This document shows, in pieces, positions 6,223 to 14,476 of a DNA stretch of 23,314 bases. Every line of letters starts with the position of its first letter. Position 1 is the stretch's first letter. Source of the stretch: a virus; IMG/VR virus record IMGVR_UViG_3300025727_000055, positions 1 through 23,314 of that record. The stretch is one strand, 5' to 3'. A program made the position numbers and the translations under genes. The notes under the pieces were generated by a model, which was given only the letters and a program-made list of their open reading frames with translations, did not search any database and was not told where the DNA came from.

Positions 6223-7226
6223 AAACAGATATATCGTGGTTCACTCCTCAGTCTTTAGACTTTACAGGCTCTTCATGGAGGAGTGCTGGTTATACTGAGG
6301 TGTCATTGCAGATATTTAACGCTCTCCTCAAGAAGGATCAAAAAGTGTTATGGAATAGCACTGGGACTAAAGCTCATGTGAATTATTGCATACCCCTCTA
6401 CTATCAGTTTCCTAGTGCTAAGGTTATTGGATATACCCCTTGGGAGTTCACTGTTATTCCTCCAGCTTGGATTGATAACCTGAACAAGTGCGATCAAATA
6501 TGGACGACTTCTTCTTGGTGTGCGGATGCCTATAAAGCATGTAACTTAGATCCTCAAATAAGAGTCGTCCCTCATGGCATTTCTGATGAGTGGGCAATTG
6601 AGGAACGAGAGATTGGTGATAAGTTTTACTTTCTGCATGTAGGTGGAGATCTACCTAGAAAGAATGTAAGAATGGTCATTAAGGCCTTCTTGGAATTGTA
6701 TGAAGGGGATAAGGACTATCATCTTATCTTGAAGGCCACTGACGCTATATCTAATCTCAAACTAGATCCTTCTTTTGATGAGGTTAAGAATCATCCGCAA
6801 ATTACGATAATCACTCAGTTCCTTAGTGAAGACGACCTGATCTCCTTGTACCACCATAGTCACTGTATGCTATATCCGACTCAAGGCGAGGGGTTTGGAT
6901 TGATTCCATTCCAGGCGATAGCTACTGGCATGCCAACTATCTGCACGAATCTAACAGGATGTACAGAGTATGCAGATTTGTCAATGCCTCTTAGGGCGGA
7001 GTTTGGTCAAGCATCCGCCTTGGATATTGATGAGCAGGGCTTGCCGTATGATGAAGAGATTCTTCTTGCTGTACCAGACTATAATCATCTTCTTGAGTTG
7101 ATGAAAGAGACTACGGATAATTATCTTTCTGTCAAAGGGAAGGCGATGCGTGGAGCCAGATATTTGCATCAATTTCAGTCGTGGGATTTTGTCACAGATC
7201 GAATATTAGACTTTTTAGAGCTATAG
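6213..7226 (+). CDS. GT4-like glycosyltransferase, paralogue of the one at 2993-4114
   Basis: This is a 337-aa GT-B fold protein. Visible elements are YTPWEFTVIP (74-83), DQIWTTSSWC (94-103), VVPHGI (118-123), the donor-binding HVGGDLPRKN (142-151) and YPTQGEGFGLIPFQAIATGMP (221-241). As in the leftward paralogue, the E-x7-E pair is incomplete: Glu226 is followed at +8 by Gln234. It is about 36 residues shorter than the paralogue. The start at 6213 has GAGA eight bases upstream; ATG 6219 with an ATGA overlap is an alternative. It probably transfers a sugar from a nucleotide donor to a phage or host acceptor. Having the pair on opposite arms suggests an old duplication or two steps of one glycan. 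Confidence 0.85.
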   Translation: MGMKTDISWFTPQSLDFTGSSWRSAGYTEVSLQIFNALLKKDQKVLWNSTGTKAHVNYCIPLYYQFPSAKVIGYTPWEFTVIPPAWIDNLNKCDQIWTTSSWCADAYKACNLDPQIRVVPHGISDEWAIEEREIGDKFYFLHVGGDLPRKNVRMVIKAFLELYEGDKDYHLILKATDAISNLKLDPSFDEVKNHPQITIITQFLSEDDLISLYHHSHCMLYPTQGEGFGLIPFQAIATGMPTICTNLTGCTEYADLSMPLRAEFGQASALDIDEQGLPYDEEILLAVPDYNHLLELMKETTDNYLSVKGKAMRGARYLHQFQSWDFVTDRILDFLEL

Positions 7227-7340
7227 TAAAATAAATTCTGCAAAGCCTTTGGGTTGGAATCGGCGCCGTGGTAGACTGGTGTTCCTGCACTAAACAAGCG
7301 TCCATCGAGATGCTGTAGTCGGCATTTTGAAGGAGGAAAA
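7227..7340 (+). other. Leader between glycosyltransferase and ribonucleotide reductase
   Basis: This 114-bp stretch has no ORF. It contains possible short pairings (GCCG 7266-7269 with CGGC 7319-7322, and GCGTC/GATGC near 7298-7313) and ends in a strong AAGGAGG site. I see no cobalamin-riboswitch B12 box, although the next enzyme should need adenosylcobalamin. CTGCACTAAACAAGC here nearly repeats CTGCACTAACAAGC at 4248-4261. Confidence 0.35.
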
Positions 7341-9425
7341 GTGGCCATTGTTAACGACACGATAGGTCGGGTTGATACCGACCAGATAGCTAATGAGACA
7401 AGCGGTGGAGATATAACTATCCCATCGTTTTTTAGAAAGGGTGGATATCAAGGTTATAAGATTTTCTTAGATCGGTACACACTGAAAGCCCCCAAGGGGG
7501 AGGTGTCTGTTGGTGATTTAGTCTTGGCAACTATTGCTGTTGACCCTAAGTGGCCGGTAAAAGAGATTGCTGTTGTTGATGAGATAGCTGATGACAGCAG
7601 GCTGGTGTCCATTACGACCTATCATGGTGTGTCATGCAAGGTTGATATTGATCTTATCATAAAGCCCTTAGAATTAGAAGTGGATGATGTTAAGAACCGC
7701 GTAGCTAAGGCTATGGCTGCTAATGAACTAGAGGTGGATATAGAGCATGTTGAGGATGCTTATCGTAGTATCCTGTTTGACTACTTTATCCCCGGTGGCC
7801 GCATTTTGGCTGGTGCCGGAGGTAAGCAGTTAACCCTTTCCAACTGTTTTGTTTTGCCTTGCCCTAAGGACTCAAGAGGAGGTATCTTCGATAGTGTTAA
7901 AGAAATGGCAGAAACTCATTCGAGAGGTGGAGGGGTGGGGATCAATCTGTCTTCTCTGCGTCCTAGGTATTCTCCTGTCATTGGTGTTAACGGCGTTTCT
8001 AGCGGCGCTGTGTCTTGGGGAAAGATGTATAACCTTTCTACAGGGCTTATTGAACAAGGAGGGTCGAGGCGTGGCGCCACGATGCTGATGATCAATGATT
8101 GGCATCCAGATGTAGAGGAGTTTATTACAGCAAAACATACAGCAGGCGAGTTTGAAAATGCAAACATGTCTGTCTGTGTCTCCGATACGTTTATGGAGGT
8201 CTTGGCGAATGACGGTGACTGGGATCTCGTATTCCCAGATACTCAAGACCCTGAGTACAATGAGCTTTGGGATGGCAATCTACACTACTGGAAAGATGTT
8301 CTTGGTAAAAAGGTAATTGTCTATAAGACATTGAAAGCTAGTGCTGTGTGGGGCGCCATAGTCTCGTCTGCGTGGGAGTCCGCTGAGCCCGGTATCCATT
8401 TTCTGGAGAGGTCTAATAAGATGAGCAACTCTTGGTACTTTGCTCCGCTGGTTGCAACTAATCCGTGCGCGGAAGAGGTTCTTGAAGCTTACGGTGTGTG
8501 TACTCTTGGCGCTCTTGATTTATCTAAGTTTGCATTGTCTTTGAATGGCTCTCCTGAGATGGACTGGGATACATTTCGCTATGTCATTCATAACGCTGTG
8601 CGCTTTTTGGATAGTGTAGTTGATATTAATGAGTATCATATTAAAGACATTGAAGAGAGTCATCTTGGTAACCGTAGAATCGGTCTTGGCGTCATGGGCG
8701 TTGGTGAGCTTTTAATAAAGATGAATCTACGGTACGGCTCTAAAGATAGTCTTATTTTCCTTGATGAACTGTTCAAGACCTTATCTGTAGAGGCGTATGG
8801 TGCCTCCATTGATTTGGCTAAGGAAAAAGGTTCGTTCCGCCTATTTAATGCAGATGCCTTTCTCGCATCTGGATACATGAAACGTATGCCCGGGGAGGTT
8901 CGTGAGAGAATCTCCAAACACGGGATTCGCAATGTCACGCTCCTCACGGTGGCCCCTACAGGAACTACTGGGACAATGATGGGAACATCGACAGGTATTG
9001 AGCCGTACTTCGGCTGGAAGTATACACGCACCTCTCGTCTAGGGACTGAGGTTGAAACCGTTCCGGTTATTAAGGATATGGGGCTTGATATAAATGATCT
9101 CCCCGACTGTTGTGTAACAGCAATGGATCTACTGCCAGAGCAGCATCTGGCAGTTCAGGCGACAGCTCAGAGGTGGGTTGATGCCGCTATTAGTAAAACG
9201 ATAAATTGTCGATCTGATATTTCTGTTGAGAGTGTTGACAAACTGTATCGTTTGGCTCATGAACTTGGGTGCAAGGGTGTTACGATTTATCGTGATGGCT
9301 CACGCAATGAGCAAGTGCTTAATAACGTTGGTGTTGAGCAGTTGCAATTGAACTTGGATGATGGCGCTGATGAAGAGCTGGCGTGCCGCATTGATAGTTC
9401 TGATTGTAAAACATGTGCCCTATAA
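7341..9425 (+). CDS. nrdJ: Class II (adenosylcobalamin-dependent) ribonucleotide reductase
   Basis: This 694-aa enzyme reduces ribonucleotides to deoxyribonucleotides for phage DNA synthesis. It starts at GTG 7341, four bases after AAGGAGG. Residues about 35-125 form an N-terminal beta-rich region (FLDRYTLKAP onward), as I recall from phage NrdJ proteins. LSNC holds redox Cys169, GGGVGINLSSLRPR (197-210) and GGSRRGA are class II-like, and NPCAE (374-378) carries catalytic Asn374, Cys376 and Glu378. YGVC holds the partner Cys387. VAPTGTTGTM (about 536-545) is the substrate phosphate loop. The tail has the reducing pair Cys689-x2-Cys692. No NrdB-type small subunit or NrdI follows, which agrees with class II. 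All key residues are present, so it should be active where the host supplies B12. Confidence 0.93.
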   Translation: MAIVNDTIGRVDTDQIANETSGGDITIPSFFRKGGYQGYKIFLDRYTLKAPKGEVSVGDLVLATIAVDPKWPVKEIAVVDEIADDSRLVSITTYHGVSCKVDIDLIIKPLELEVDDVKNRVAKAMAANELEVDIEHVEDAYRSILFDYFIPGGRILAGAGGKQLTLSNCFVLPCPKDSRGGIFDSVKEMAETHSRGGGVGINLSSLRPRYSPVIGVNGVSSGAVSWGKMYNLSTGLIEQGGSRRGATMLMINDWHPDVEEFITAKHTAGEFENANMSVCVSDTFMEVLANDGDWDLVFPDTQDPEYNELWDGNLHYWKDVLGKKVIVYKTLKASAVWGAIVSSAWESAEPGIHFLERSNKMSNSWYFAPLVATNPCAEEVLEAYGVCTLGALDLSKFALSLNGSPEMDWDTFRYVIHNAVRFLDSVVDINEYHIKDIEESHLGNRRIGLGVMGVGELLIKMNLRYGSKDSLIFLDELFKTLSVEAYGASIDLAKEKGSFRLFNADAFLASGYMKRMPGEVRERISKHGIRNVTLLTVAPTGTTGTMMGTSTGIEPYFGWKYTRTSRLGTEVETVPVIKDMGLDINDLPDCCVTAMDLLPEQHLAVQATAQRWVDAAISKTINCRSDISVESVDKLYRLAHELGCKGVTIYRDGSRNEQVLNNVGVEQLQLNLDDGADEELACRIDSSDCKTCAL

Positions 9426-9428
9426 GGT

Positions 9429-9605
9429 ATGAACAATAACCCCAGTTGGCGGTCATATTGGTATGAAAACAGAGAAGGAGATATGGAAGAGTTGGAAATG
9501 TATGTTGACATTTCTCCTCCGCCAACTCTCAACGTACACAGTATGCACGGAAATATAGAGACCTTCTTTCTCATTGAGAACGAATCTGACCTATCTTCGG
9601 AATAA
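9429..9605 (+). CDS. Small acidic protein, 58 aa
   Basis: The frame begins MNNNPSWRSYWYENREGD four bases after the reductase stop and ends at TAA 9603-9605. It is acidic, with a Pro-rich spot (SPPPT). The ribosome site for ATG 9429 is poor. ATG 9483 (MEELEMYVD) has AAGGAG only two bases away, also not ideal. Position in the rightward operon supports it, but it could be non-coding. No family is recognised. Confidence 0.45.
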   Translation: MNNNPSWRSYWYENREGDMEELEMYVDISPPPTLNVHSMHGNIETFFLIENESDLSSE

Positions 9606-9606
9606 T

Positions 9607-9648
9607 TTGACCGATATGTTGGGTTTTTGGTACACTCTGTGGTAGTAT
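9607..9648 (+). promoter_or_regulatory. Two overlapping promoters before the virion genes
   Basis: TTGACC (9607-9612), 18 bases, TGG-TACACT (-10 at 9631-9636) is the first. TGG-TAGTAT (-10 at 9643-9648) is the second, seven bases before ATG 9656, so its transcript would be leaderless. No Shine-Dalgarno is seen for the 9656 gene. Confidence 0.5.
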
Positions 9649-9655
9649 TTATACC

Positions 9656-9997
9656 ATGAGTGATCAATTCATGAAGAACAAGAGCAACGTGTACGTTCCC
9701 CAGTCGGCCTTTGGCGTTTGTTTCTGGAGGATGCCTGATGGTGGCATGATCTCTGATTCTGATGGCAATTATATGTGCGCTGAGGGGATGATTAGTGATC
9801 CGCTGGTTGAAAAACACATGCGTGAGGCTGCGAAATACTGGACAGGCTCTAGCGATGGAGAGCCGGTCTGGAAGGACGGAACGAGAAAGGTATCGCAGGA
9901 AGAGTTGGATCTGCAGGGAGAACGTCTAGAGGCAGGTTTGATTCCCGATCCATATGAAGATACTCTCAATGCTCTATCTCTTAGGAAGGGGCGATGA
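9656..9997 (+). CDS. 113-aa conserved-looking protein upstream of portal
   Basis: This is a hydrophilic protein with a Gly/Asp-rich middle (FWRMPDGGMISDSDGNYM, about residues 24-41) and an acidic helical C-terminus. Its last four bases overlap the portal start (ATGA), so the two are translationally coupled. No Shine-Dalgarno precedes ATG 9656; an extended -10 seven bases upstream suggests leaderless initiation. Small proteins placed directly before portal are common in phages, but I cannot name the family. A head-related role is inferred from coupling only. Confidence 0.7.
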   Translation: MSDQFMKNKSNVYVPQSAFGVCFWRMPDGGMISDSDGNYMCAEGMISDPLVEKHMREAAKYWTGSSDGEPVWKDGTRKVSQEELDLQGERLEAGLIPDPYEDTLNALSLRKGR

Positions 9998-11658
9998 CCG
10001 TAGATATGAATAAGACCTCTTTTGTTGAAGACTCTGCACTGGATAATGAAGTTGATGACATTAGCTATACCAAGACTGCCACTCAGTTAATTGTAACTGA
10101 TCCTTTTAAAAAGATTGATAAGTCTAGGCAGTCGGCTAAGATGAAAAGTCGATATACGAGGCTTGAGAAGGCTGCTAGAAAAAACACTGGCAAGGATGGA
10201 TCTTCTTCTAAGAGCTTGCCGGACGGTGGACCCGATGGCTATGCCTTGTATGACGTTATTGAGCCACCGCACGATATGGACATACTAGCGGATCTTTATG
10301 AGGCCAATACAACCCATTTTGCCGCCATTAACGCCAGGGTCGCTAATACAGTTGCTCTTGGCCACATGTTCGTGGACTCAGATAAGACTAAGCGTCGTAT
10401 TGAGCGAGCTGATACCCCAAACAAGAAGACAAAACTGCGTCAAGAGTTGGTCAGGGAGCGGAAGAAACTGGACAGGCTTCTGGATGAATCAAATGTAGAT
10501 GATACCTTTGTAGAGACTATGATTAAAGCTTGGACTGATTATCTGGCTATTGGAAACTGTTACTTAGAAATAGGCAGAACAAACTCTGGCAAGATTGGAT
10601 ACATTGGGCACATTCCGGCTGTCAATGTTAGGGTTCGCCGTAGTCGTGATGGCTATGTTCAAATCTCTCGTCATGGCAAAAACCAGGCGGTCTTTTTTAG
10701 GAATTTTCAAGATTTAGAAGCGTCTGACCCAATCAATGGCGATAGACGCCCAAATGAAATTATTCATTTCAAATCGTATTCTCCAACAACTAATTATTAT
10801 GGCGTACCTTCTGCTGTTACTGCCATTGGTGCTATTCTGGGAGATAAGTACGCTAAGAATTATAATATTGATTATTTTGAGAATAAAGCCATTCCTAGAT
10901 ACGCTATCGTTTTGAAAGGCGCTAAGCTTAGCAATAAGTCCAAGCAAGAGCTTGTGAACTATTTTAGGACAGAGGTCAAAGGGCGCCATCATGGCACTCT
11001 CATTGTACCTTTGCCTGCATCTCTTGGCGGGGATGTGGATATTAGATTTGAAAAGCTAGAGAGCAATATCCAGGATGCCTCGTTTGATAAGTACAGGAAG
11101 TCCAACAGGGATGAAATCCTTGTTGCTAATCGTGTTCCCGCCCCTAAGGTCGGTGTTTATGACAATGCCAACTTGGCGGTTTCAAGGGATGCTGATAAGA
11201 CATTTAAAGTTCAGGTAGTTGGTCCTGATCAAAAGATCATAGAAAAGAAAATAAATGCAATTGTAAAAGAATTTACTGATCTTCTCAAATTCAAGTTTGA
11301 GCAGATAGACCTCGTTGATGAAGATGTGCAGTCCAAGATTCGTGAACGCTATCTTCGTACTGAGGTCATGTCACCAAATGAGGTTCGTAATAACCTTGGA
11401 TTGCCCGACAGGGATGAAGGTGATGAGGTGTTGCCATATCCTAGCAACATTAGGCTCATGGAGCTTGAGATGCAGACTGGTGTAAACCCGTTTACAGGTG
11501 AAGATATGGTAGATAAGACCCCAAGTAAGCCAGAGGGCGCCCCGGAGGGAAATGACAATGCTCAAGTCCCTCCTCGCGGTAGCGACTCTGCGAACCCGGA
11601 ATCTGCAAATGAGCGTGGGTCTGCTCAGGATTCCAACGGGGTTCGGGAACAAAAATAA
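9994..11658 (+). CDS. Portal protein (PBSX-like)
   Basis: This 554-aa protein forms the dodecameric ring at the head vertex through which DNA is packaged. Family-like blocks are LADLYEANTTHFAAINARV (about 93-111), YLAIGNCYLEIGR (about 183-195), NEIIHFKSYSPTTNYYGVP (about 252-270, the typical H-F-x-x-x-S-P-x-x-x-Y-G-x-P) and YFENKAIPRYAIVLKG (about 293-308). A charged, low-complexity tail follows (about 495-554), rich in Pro, Ser, Asn and Glu. The first 75 residues are also charged and probably disordered. It begins with a four-base overlap with the preceding gene. Terminase, usually just upstream of portal, is not next to it here. Confidence 0.9.
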   Translation: MTVDMNKTSFVEDSALDNEVDDISYTKTATQLIVTDPFKKIDKSRQSAKMKSRYTRLEKAARKNTGKDGSSSKSLPDGGPDGYALYDVIEPPHDMDILADLYEANTTHFAAINARVANTVALGHMFVDSDKTKRRIERADTPNKKTKLRQELVRERKKLDRLLDESNVDDTFVETMIKAWTDYLAIGNCYLEIGRTNSGKIGYIGHIPAVNVRVRRSRDGYVQISRHGKNQAVFFRNFQDLEASDPINGDRRPNEIIHFKSYSPTTNYYGVPSAVTAIGAILGDKYAKNYNIDYFENKAIPRYAIVLKGAKLSNKSKQELVNYFRTEVKGRHHGTLIVPLPASLGGDVDIRFEKLESNIQDASFDKYRKSNRDEILVANRVPAPKVGVYDNANLAVSRDADKTFKVQVVGPDQKIIEKKINAIVKEFTDLLKFKFEQIDLVDEDVQSKIRERYLRTEVMSPNEVRNNLGLPDRDEGDEVLPYPSNIRLMELEMQTGVNPFTGEDMVDKTPSKPEGAPEGNDNAQVPPRGSDSANPESANERGSAQDSNGVREQK

Positions 11659-11670
11659 TAGGAGGATGGT

Positions 11671-11928
11671 ATGTACGGAACAAGCACTATATTGTATTCC
11701 AGTACCGGTGTTACTAGCGCCACTGGCGTAGTGTCGATTAATCATCACACTGATGCAATCTATTTCTACAACACGCATGCGTCTACTGACGCTAGCATAC
11801 AGCTAAATGGTAACAGGTCTATCCTGATTCCTGCGGGTAGTAAGGAATATGTCTGCGTCCCTGGCGATTATACGAAGTTTGAAGTAACAACTGCATCAGT
11901 AACTATTGCAGTTTACGCTATTGGCTAA
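11671..11928 (+). CDS. 85-aa small virion-type protein
   Basis: The gene has an AGGAGG site five bases before ATG. The protein is Thr/Ser/Val-rich with alternating polar and apolar residues, as in a small beta-sandwich (FYNTHASTDASIQLNG, then SVTIAVYAIG at the end). It sits between portal and protease, so a minor head or decoration protein is plausible. I do not recognise a family. Confidence 0.65.
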   Translation: MYGTSTILYSSTGVTSATGVVSINHHTDAIYFYNTHASTDASIQLNGNRSILIPAGSKEYVCVPGDYTKFEVTTASVTIAVYAIG

Positions 11929-11957
11929 TTGATATTTAGTCAATTTTATGGTATGTT
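11929..11957 (+). promoter_or_regulatory. Promoter before the protease-capsid genes
   Basis: TTGATA (11929-11934), a 17-base spacer ending in TGG, and TATGTT (11952-11957) form a plausible promoter. The leader of about 22 bases holds the AAGGAGG site of the next gene. A second TGGTACTGT follows at 11957-11965. Confidence 0.45.
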
Positions 11958-11985
11958 GGTACTGTGACTTCGCAAGGAGGAAAAT

Positions 11986-13332
11986 ATGCATGACTATGAT
12001 CTGCAATTAAGCTTCCCGATCTCTTTCATTAAGAAAGAAGAACGGGTGGTTGTGGGTATTGCTACGTCTGACAATATTGATAAGTCAGGTGACGTAGTTG
12101 ATTTTCAGGCCTCGGTGAGTGCCTTTGGGAATTGGCAAGGCAATATTCGTGAAATGCACCAGCCTCTAGCGGTAGGAAAAGCTGTTGGGTATCGCTCGGT
12201 CGATATCAACCATGAAGGACAGAACTTTAAGGGGATAGAAGTATCCGCTTACATTTCTAAGGGAGCCGAAGACACTTGGCAGAAGGTACTAGACGGAACT
12301 CTAAGTGCCTTCTCGATTGGTGGTCGCATTATGGAGCGTGTTGAAGATGAACACAGAATGTTCCGTGGCCAGCCAGTAAGCGTTGTCACTGAGTATGAAC
12401 TTGGTGAACTAAGTCTGGTTGATAATCCAGCTAACCCTGCAGCAAATATAACGCTAGTAAAGGCAGATGACGCTGGACTTGTCTATGCGTTGGATGTGGA
12501 AGAAGTGGAGTGTAATAAGTCGGGAGATTCTGTTGTATGTATCACTTCTAGTGGCACAACTGCCGGAAATGTAACTACATACTCTAACTCTTCTAATTAC
12601 ACTGTGGTCGATGGTGGCTGTAATGTTACGAAAAACTTGCAATATAAGGAAAGTTCTGGTAATATCCTGAATATGGACAACACAGATAATGTGGTTGTAT
12701 CTGACGTAGATGCATCTGAAGATGCAGTTGCTGAAGATACAGCGACGAATGTATTGGAATCAGCTATATCGGAAGATATATCTGACAGAATCTCACTTCT
12801 TCGCAGATTCTTGACATGGCTTACTGATGCCTCTGATGAGGAATTGGGGGGTCTTGTTGATTCTACTGACGAGGGTGTGGAAAAGTCCGCTGAGGCACAA
12901 GATGAAATTGAGCTTGTAGCTGACGATATCAATGATGAAGGAGAAGATATGAACATTGAAGAACTCACAGCAACTCTTTCTGCTGTCATTGATGAGAAGC
13001 TTGCTGACTTTGCCAAGGCCTCGAAGGAAGATATCGAGACTGCGGTTGAAGGAAGGCTTGCTTCTGCTATTGAGACAGTAGTGGAGAAGCATGAAGATCT
13101 TGTAAGCAAGATCGAAGAAACAAACAAAGAAGTCGCTGAGCGTGTAGATGGGATCAACGAACGTGTTGAGACTGTTGAAGATGCGGGCGCAATTAAAAAG
13201 AGTGTCGATGAGACTGAAGTTGAAGAGGACGAGGCAATCGCTAAGGTTGCTGAAGAGGACGAGGAGACTTCCATTTGGAACAACCTCTACCTACCTCAAG
13301 AGCTGATTAAGTCTCTGGGATACAAGTCATAG
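11986..13332 (+). CDS. Prohead serine protease (XkdF-like) fused to scaffold
   Basis: This 448-aa protein combines maturation protease and scaffold. Residues 1-160 are the protease: IATSDNIDKSGDVVD (25-39), EMHQPLAVGKAVG with candidate His58, LSAFSIGGRI with candidate Ser110, and ELSLVDNPANPAANITLVKA (141-160), the usual end of the domain. Residues about 165-320 are acidic, Ser/Thr/Asp-rich linker. Residues 322-420 are a helical coiled coil, as in scaffolds that fill the procapsid and are then cleaved. An internal ATG at 12949 has an excellent AAGGAG site and would give scaffold alone. The full-length start is fixed by AAGGAGG. It directly precedes the capsid gene, as in many HK97-type phages. 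Confidence 0.88.
   Translation: MHDYDLQLSFPISFIKKEERVVVGIATSDNIDKSGDVVDFQASVSAFGNWQGNIREMHQPLAVGKAVGYRSVDINHEGQNFKGIEVSAYISKGAEDTWQKVLDGTLSAFSIGGRIMERVEDEHRMFRGQPVSVVTEYELGELSLVDNPANPAANITLVKADDAGLVYALDVEEVECNKSGDSVVCITSSGTTAGNVTTYSNSSNYTVVDGGCNVTKNLQYKESSGNILNMDNTDNVVVSDVDASEDAVAEDTATNVLESAISEDISDRISLLRRFLTWLTDASDEELGGLVDSTDEGVEKSAEAQDEIELVADDINDEGEDMNIEELTATLSAVIDEKLADFAKASKEDIETAVEGRLASAIETVVEKHEDLVSKIEETNKEVAERVDGINERVETVEDAGAIKKSVDETEVEEDEAIAKVAEEDEETSIWNNLYLPQELIKSLGYKS
12949..13332 (+). CDS. Probable internally initiated scaffold protein
   Basis: This is an in-frame start within the protease-scaffold gene: AAGGAG, six bases, then ATG at codon 322 (MNIEELTATLSAVIDEKLAD). The 127-aa product would consist of the coiled-coil scaffold region without protease or acidic linker. 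Phage lambda C/Nu3 sets the precedent for nested scaffold genes. The predicted start coincides with the visible domain border, which is unlikely to be chance alone. It remains unproven without expression data. Confidence 0.55.
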   Translation: MNIEELTATLSAVIDEKLADFAKASKEDIETAVEGRLASAIETVVEKHEDLVSKIEETNKEVAERVDGINERVETVEDAGAIKKSVDETEVEEDEAIAKVAEEDEETSIWNNLYLPQELIKSLGYKS

Positions 13333-13346
13333 GGAGGAAATATACA

Positions 13347-14372
13347 ATGGCTAATGAAGACCTTCTACAAAAGGCAAATGAAGTAACAACTAGCGTTGTT
13401 GGAAATTCCGGTGGCGGCATTCTTAAGCCCGCTCAGGCCAATCGCTTCCTTGATTTCGTTGTCGATCAGTCTGTTCTATTGCAGCAGTCTCGGGTTGTGC
13501 GCATGCGCAGCGACTCGATGGAGATTGACAAGGTATCAGTAGGAACTAGGTTGCTTGCAAAGGCTACTGAGGCTACCGACACTGGAGCAAACGCAGCGGT
13601 GACCTTTTCTAAGGTTGCTTTGACGACTGTCAAGCTTAGGCTTGATTGGGAAGTCAGCACTGAGTCCCTTGAGGACAATATTGAAGGTGATTCTCTTGAG
13701 GATCACATCGCTCAGGTCATGGCGCGACAAACGTCGAATGACATGGACGATCTACTTATCAATGGTGATACAACTAGTAGCAATACGCTGCTCAAGGCCC
13801 TAGATGGCTTTGTGAAGCTTGCTAAGGCTAGTGGTACTGTTGTAGACGAGGCCGGTGACAATGTAAGTCGCTCGGTCTTTGATCGTATTCTTAGGAACAT
13901 TCCTAACAAGTACCTACAGCGTCGTAATGAGCTTCGGCTCTTTACTGGCCCAGGTGTTGTACAGGATACAATCTGGTCACTACAGAACCCTAACTCTGCC
14001 ACCTCTGCAACCGCAGGCGCACCGTCGCCCGGTTCAACATATGGTGACAGACTGCTAGATGGCGCTGCAGGCGCAAATGGTGGTCCCGGTTCAACCGGTT
14101 TGGCACCATTTGGTATTCCCCTAATTGAGGTGCCTCTCTATCCAGAGACGGTAACCGGGGATTACAGCGGTGCTTCTGGTAACCACGGTTACATTGCGCT
14201 AACCTTCCCCAACAACCATGTTGTGGGTATTCAGCGAGAGATCACGCTTTACCGTGAATTCAAGCCGAAGAAGGACACGATTGAGTTTACTCAATTCAAC
14301 CGTGTGGCTGCAAACATCGAAAACGCAGATTCTTACGTAATCGCTAAGAACGTAGCAATCCGCGCAGTCTAA
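13347..14372 (+). CDS. Major capsid protein, HK97 fold
   Basis: This 341-aa protein makes the icosahedral shell. An AGGGAGG site lies about nine bases before ATG. Typical features are the N-terminal helix region (residues 1-45), the strand-rich EIDKVSVGTRLLAKATEAT (54-72), WEVSTESLEDNIEGDSLEDHI (98-118) with MARQTSNDMDDLLINGD (122-138), and LKALDGFVKLA. The C-terminus carries NNHVVGIQREITLYREFKPK (about 294-313) and the VAANIENADSYVIAKNVAIR end usual for this family. It follows the protease-scaffold gene by 14 bases. A Gly/Ala/Ser-rich loop (about 211-246) may be surface-exposed. Confidence 0.9.
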   Translation: MANEDLLQKANEVTTSVVGNSGGGILKPAQANRFLDFVVDQSVLLQQSRVVRMRSDSMEIDKVSVGTRLLAKATEATDTGANAAVTFSKVALTTVKLRLDWEVSTESLEDNIEGDSLEDHIAQVMARQTSNDMDDLLINGDTTSSNTLLKALDGFVKLAKASGTVVDEAGDNVSRSVFDRILRNIPNKYLQRRNELRLFTGPGVVQDTIWSLQNPNSATSATAGAPSPGSTYGDRLLDGAAGANGGPGSTGLAPFGIPLIEVPLYPETVTGDYSGASGNHGYIALTFPNNHVVGIQREITLYREFKPKKDTIEFTQFNRVAANIENADSYVIAKNVAIRAV

Positions 14373-14399
14373 GTAAGTTTTAGTTAATATCTAAGACTG

Positions 14400-14440
14400 G
14401 AGAACCCTCGGGAGGCTTGACTTCTCGGGGGTTCTCTTGT
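14400..14440 (+). terminator. Hairpin terminator or attenuator after the capsid gene
   Basis: A 15-bp stem (14400-14414 with 14422-14436, three G-T pairs) has a 7-base loop. The following TTGTGTTG is only a poor T run, so termination may be partial. A promoter for the next gene begins six bases after the stem. Confidence 0.65.
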
Positions 14441-14441
14441 G

Positions 14442-14470
14442 TTGCTATTGATCCGGTATTATGGTAGAAT
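14442..14470 (+). promoter_or_regulatory. Promoter TTGCTA-17-TAGAAT, six bases before a start codon
   Basis: TTGCTA (14442-14447) and TGG-extended TAGAAT (14465-14470) are spaced 17 bases. ATG 14477 follows after six bases with no ribosome site, so the mRNA should be leaderless. Confidence 0.6.
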
Positions 14471-14476
14471 CCTTAT

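Noticed and set aside
12597-13283. 228-aa Ser-rich open frame antisense to the protease-scaffold gene
   Set aside because: Its Ser/Thr-only composition is the mirror of acidic Asp/Glu codons on the coding strand, and no start signal supports it.
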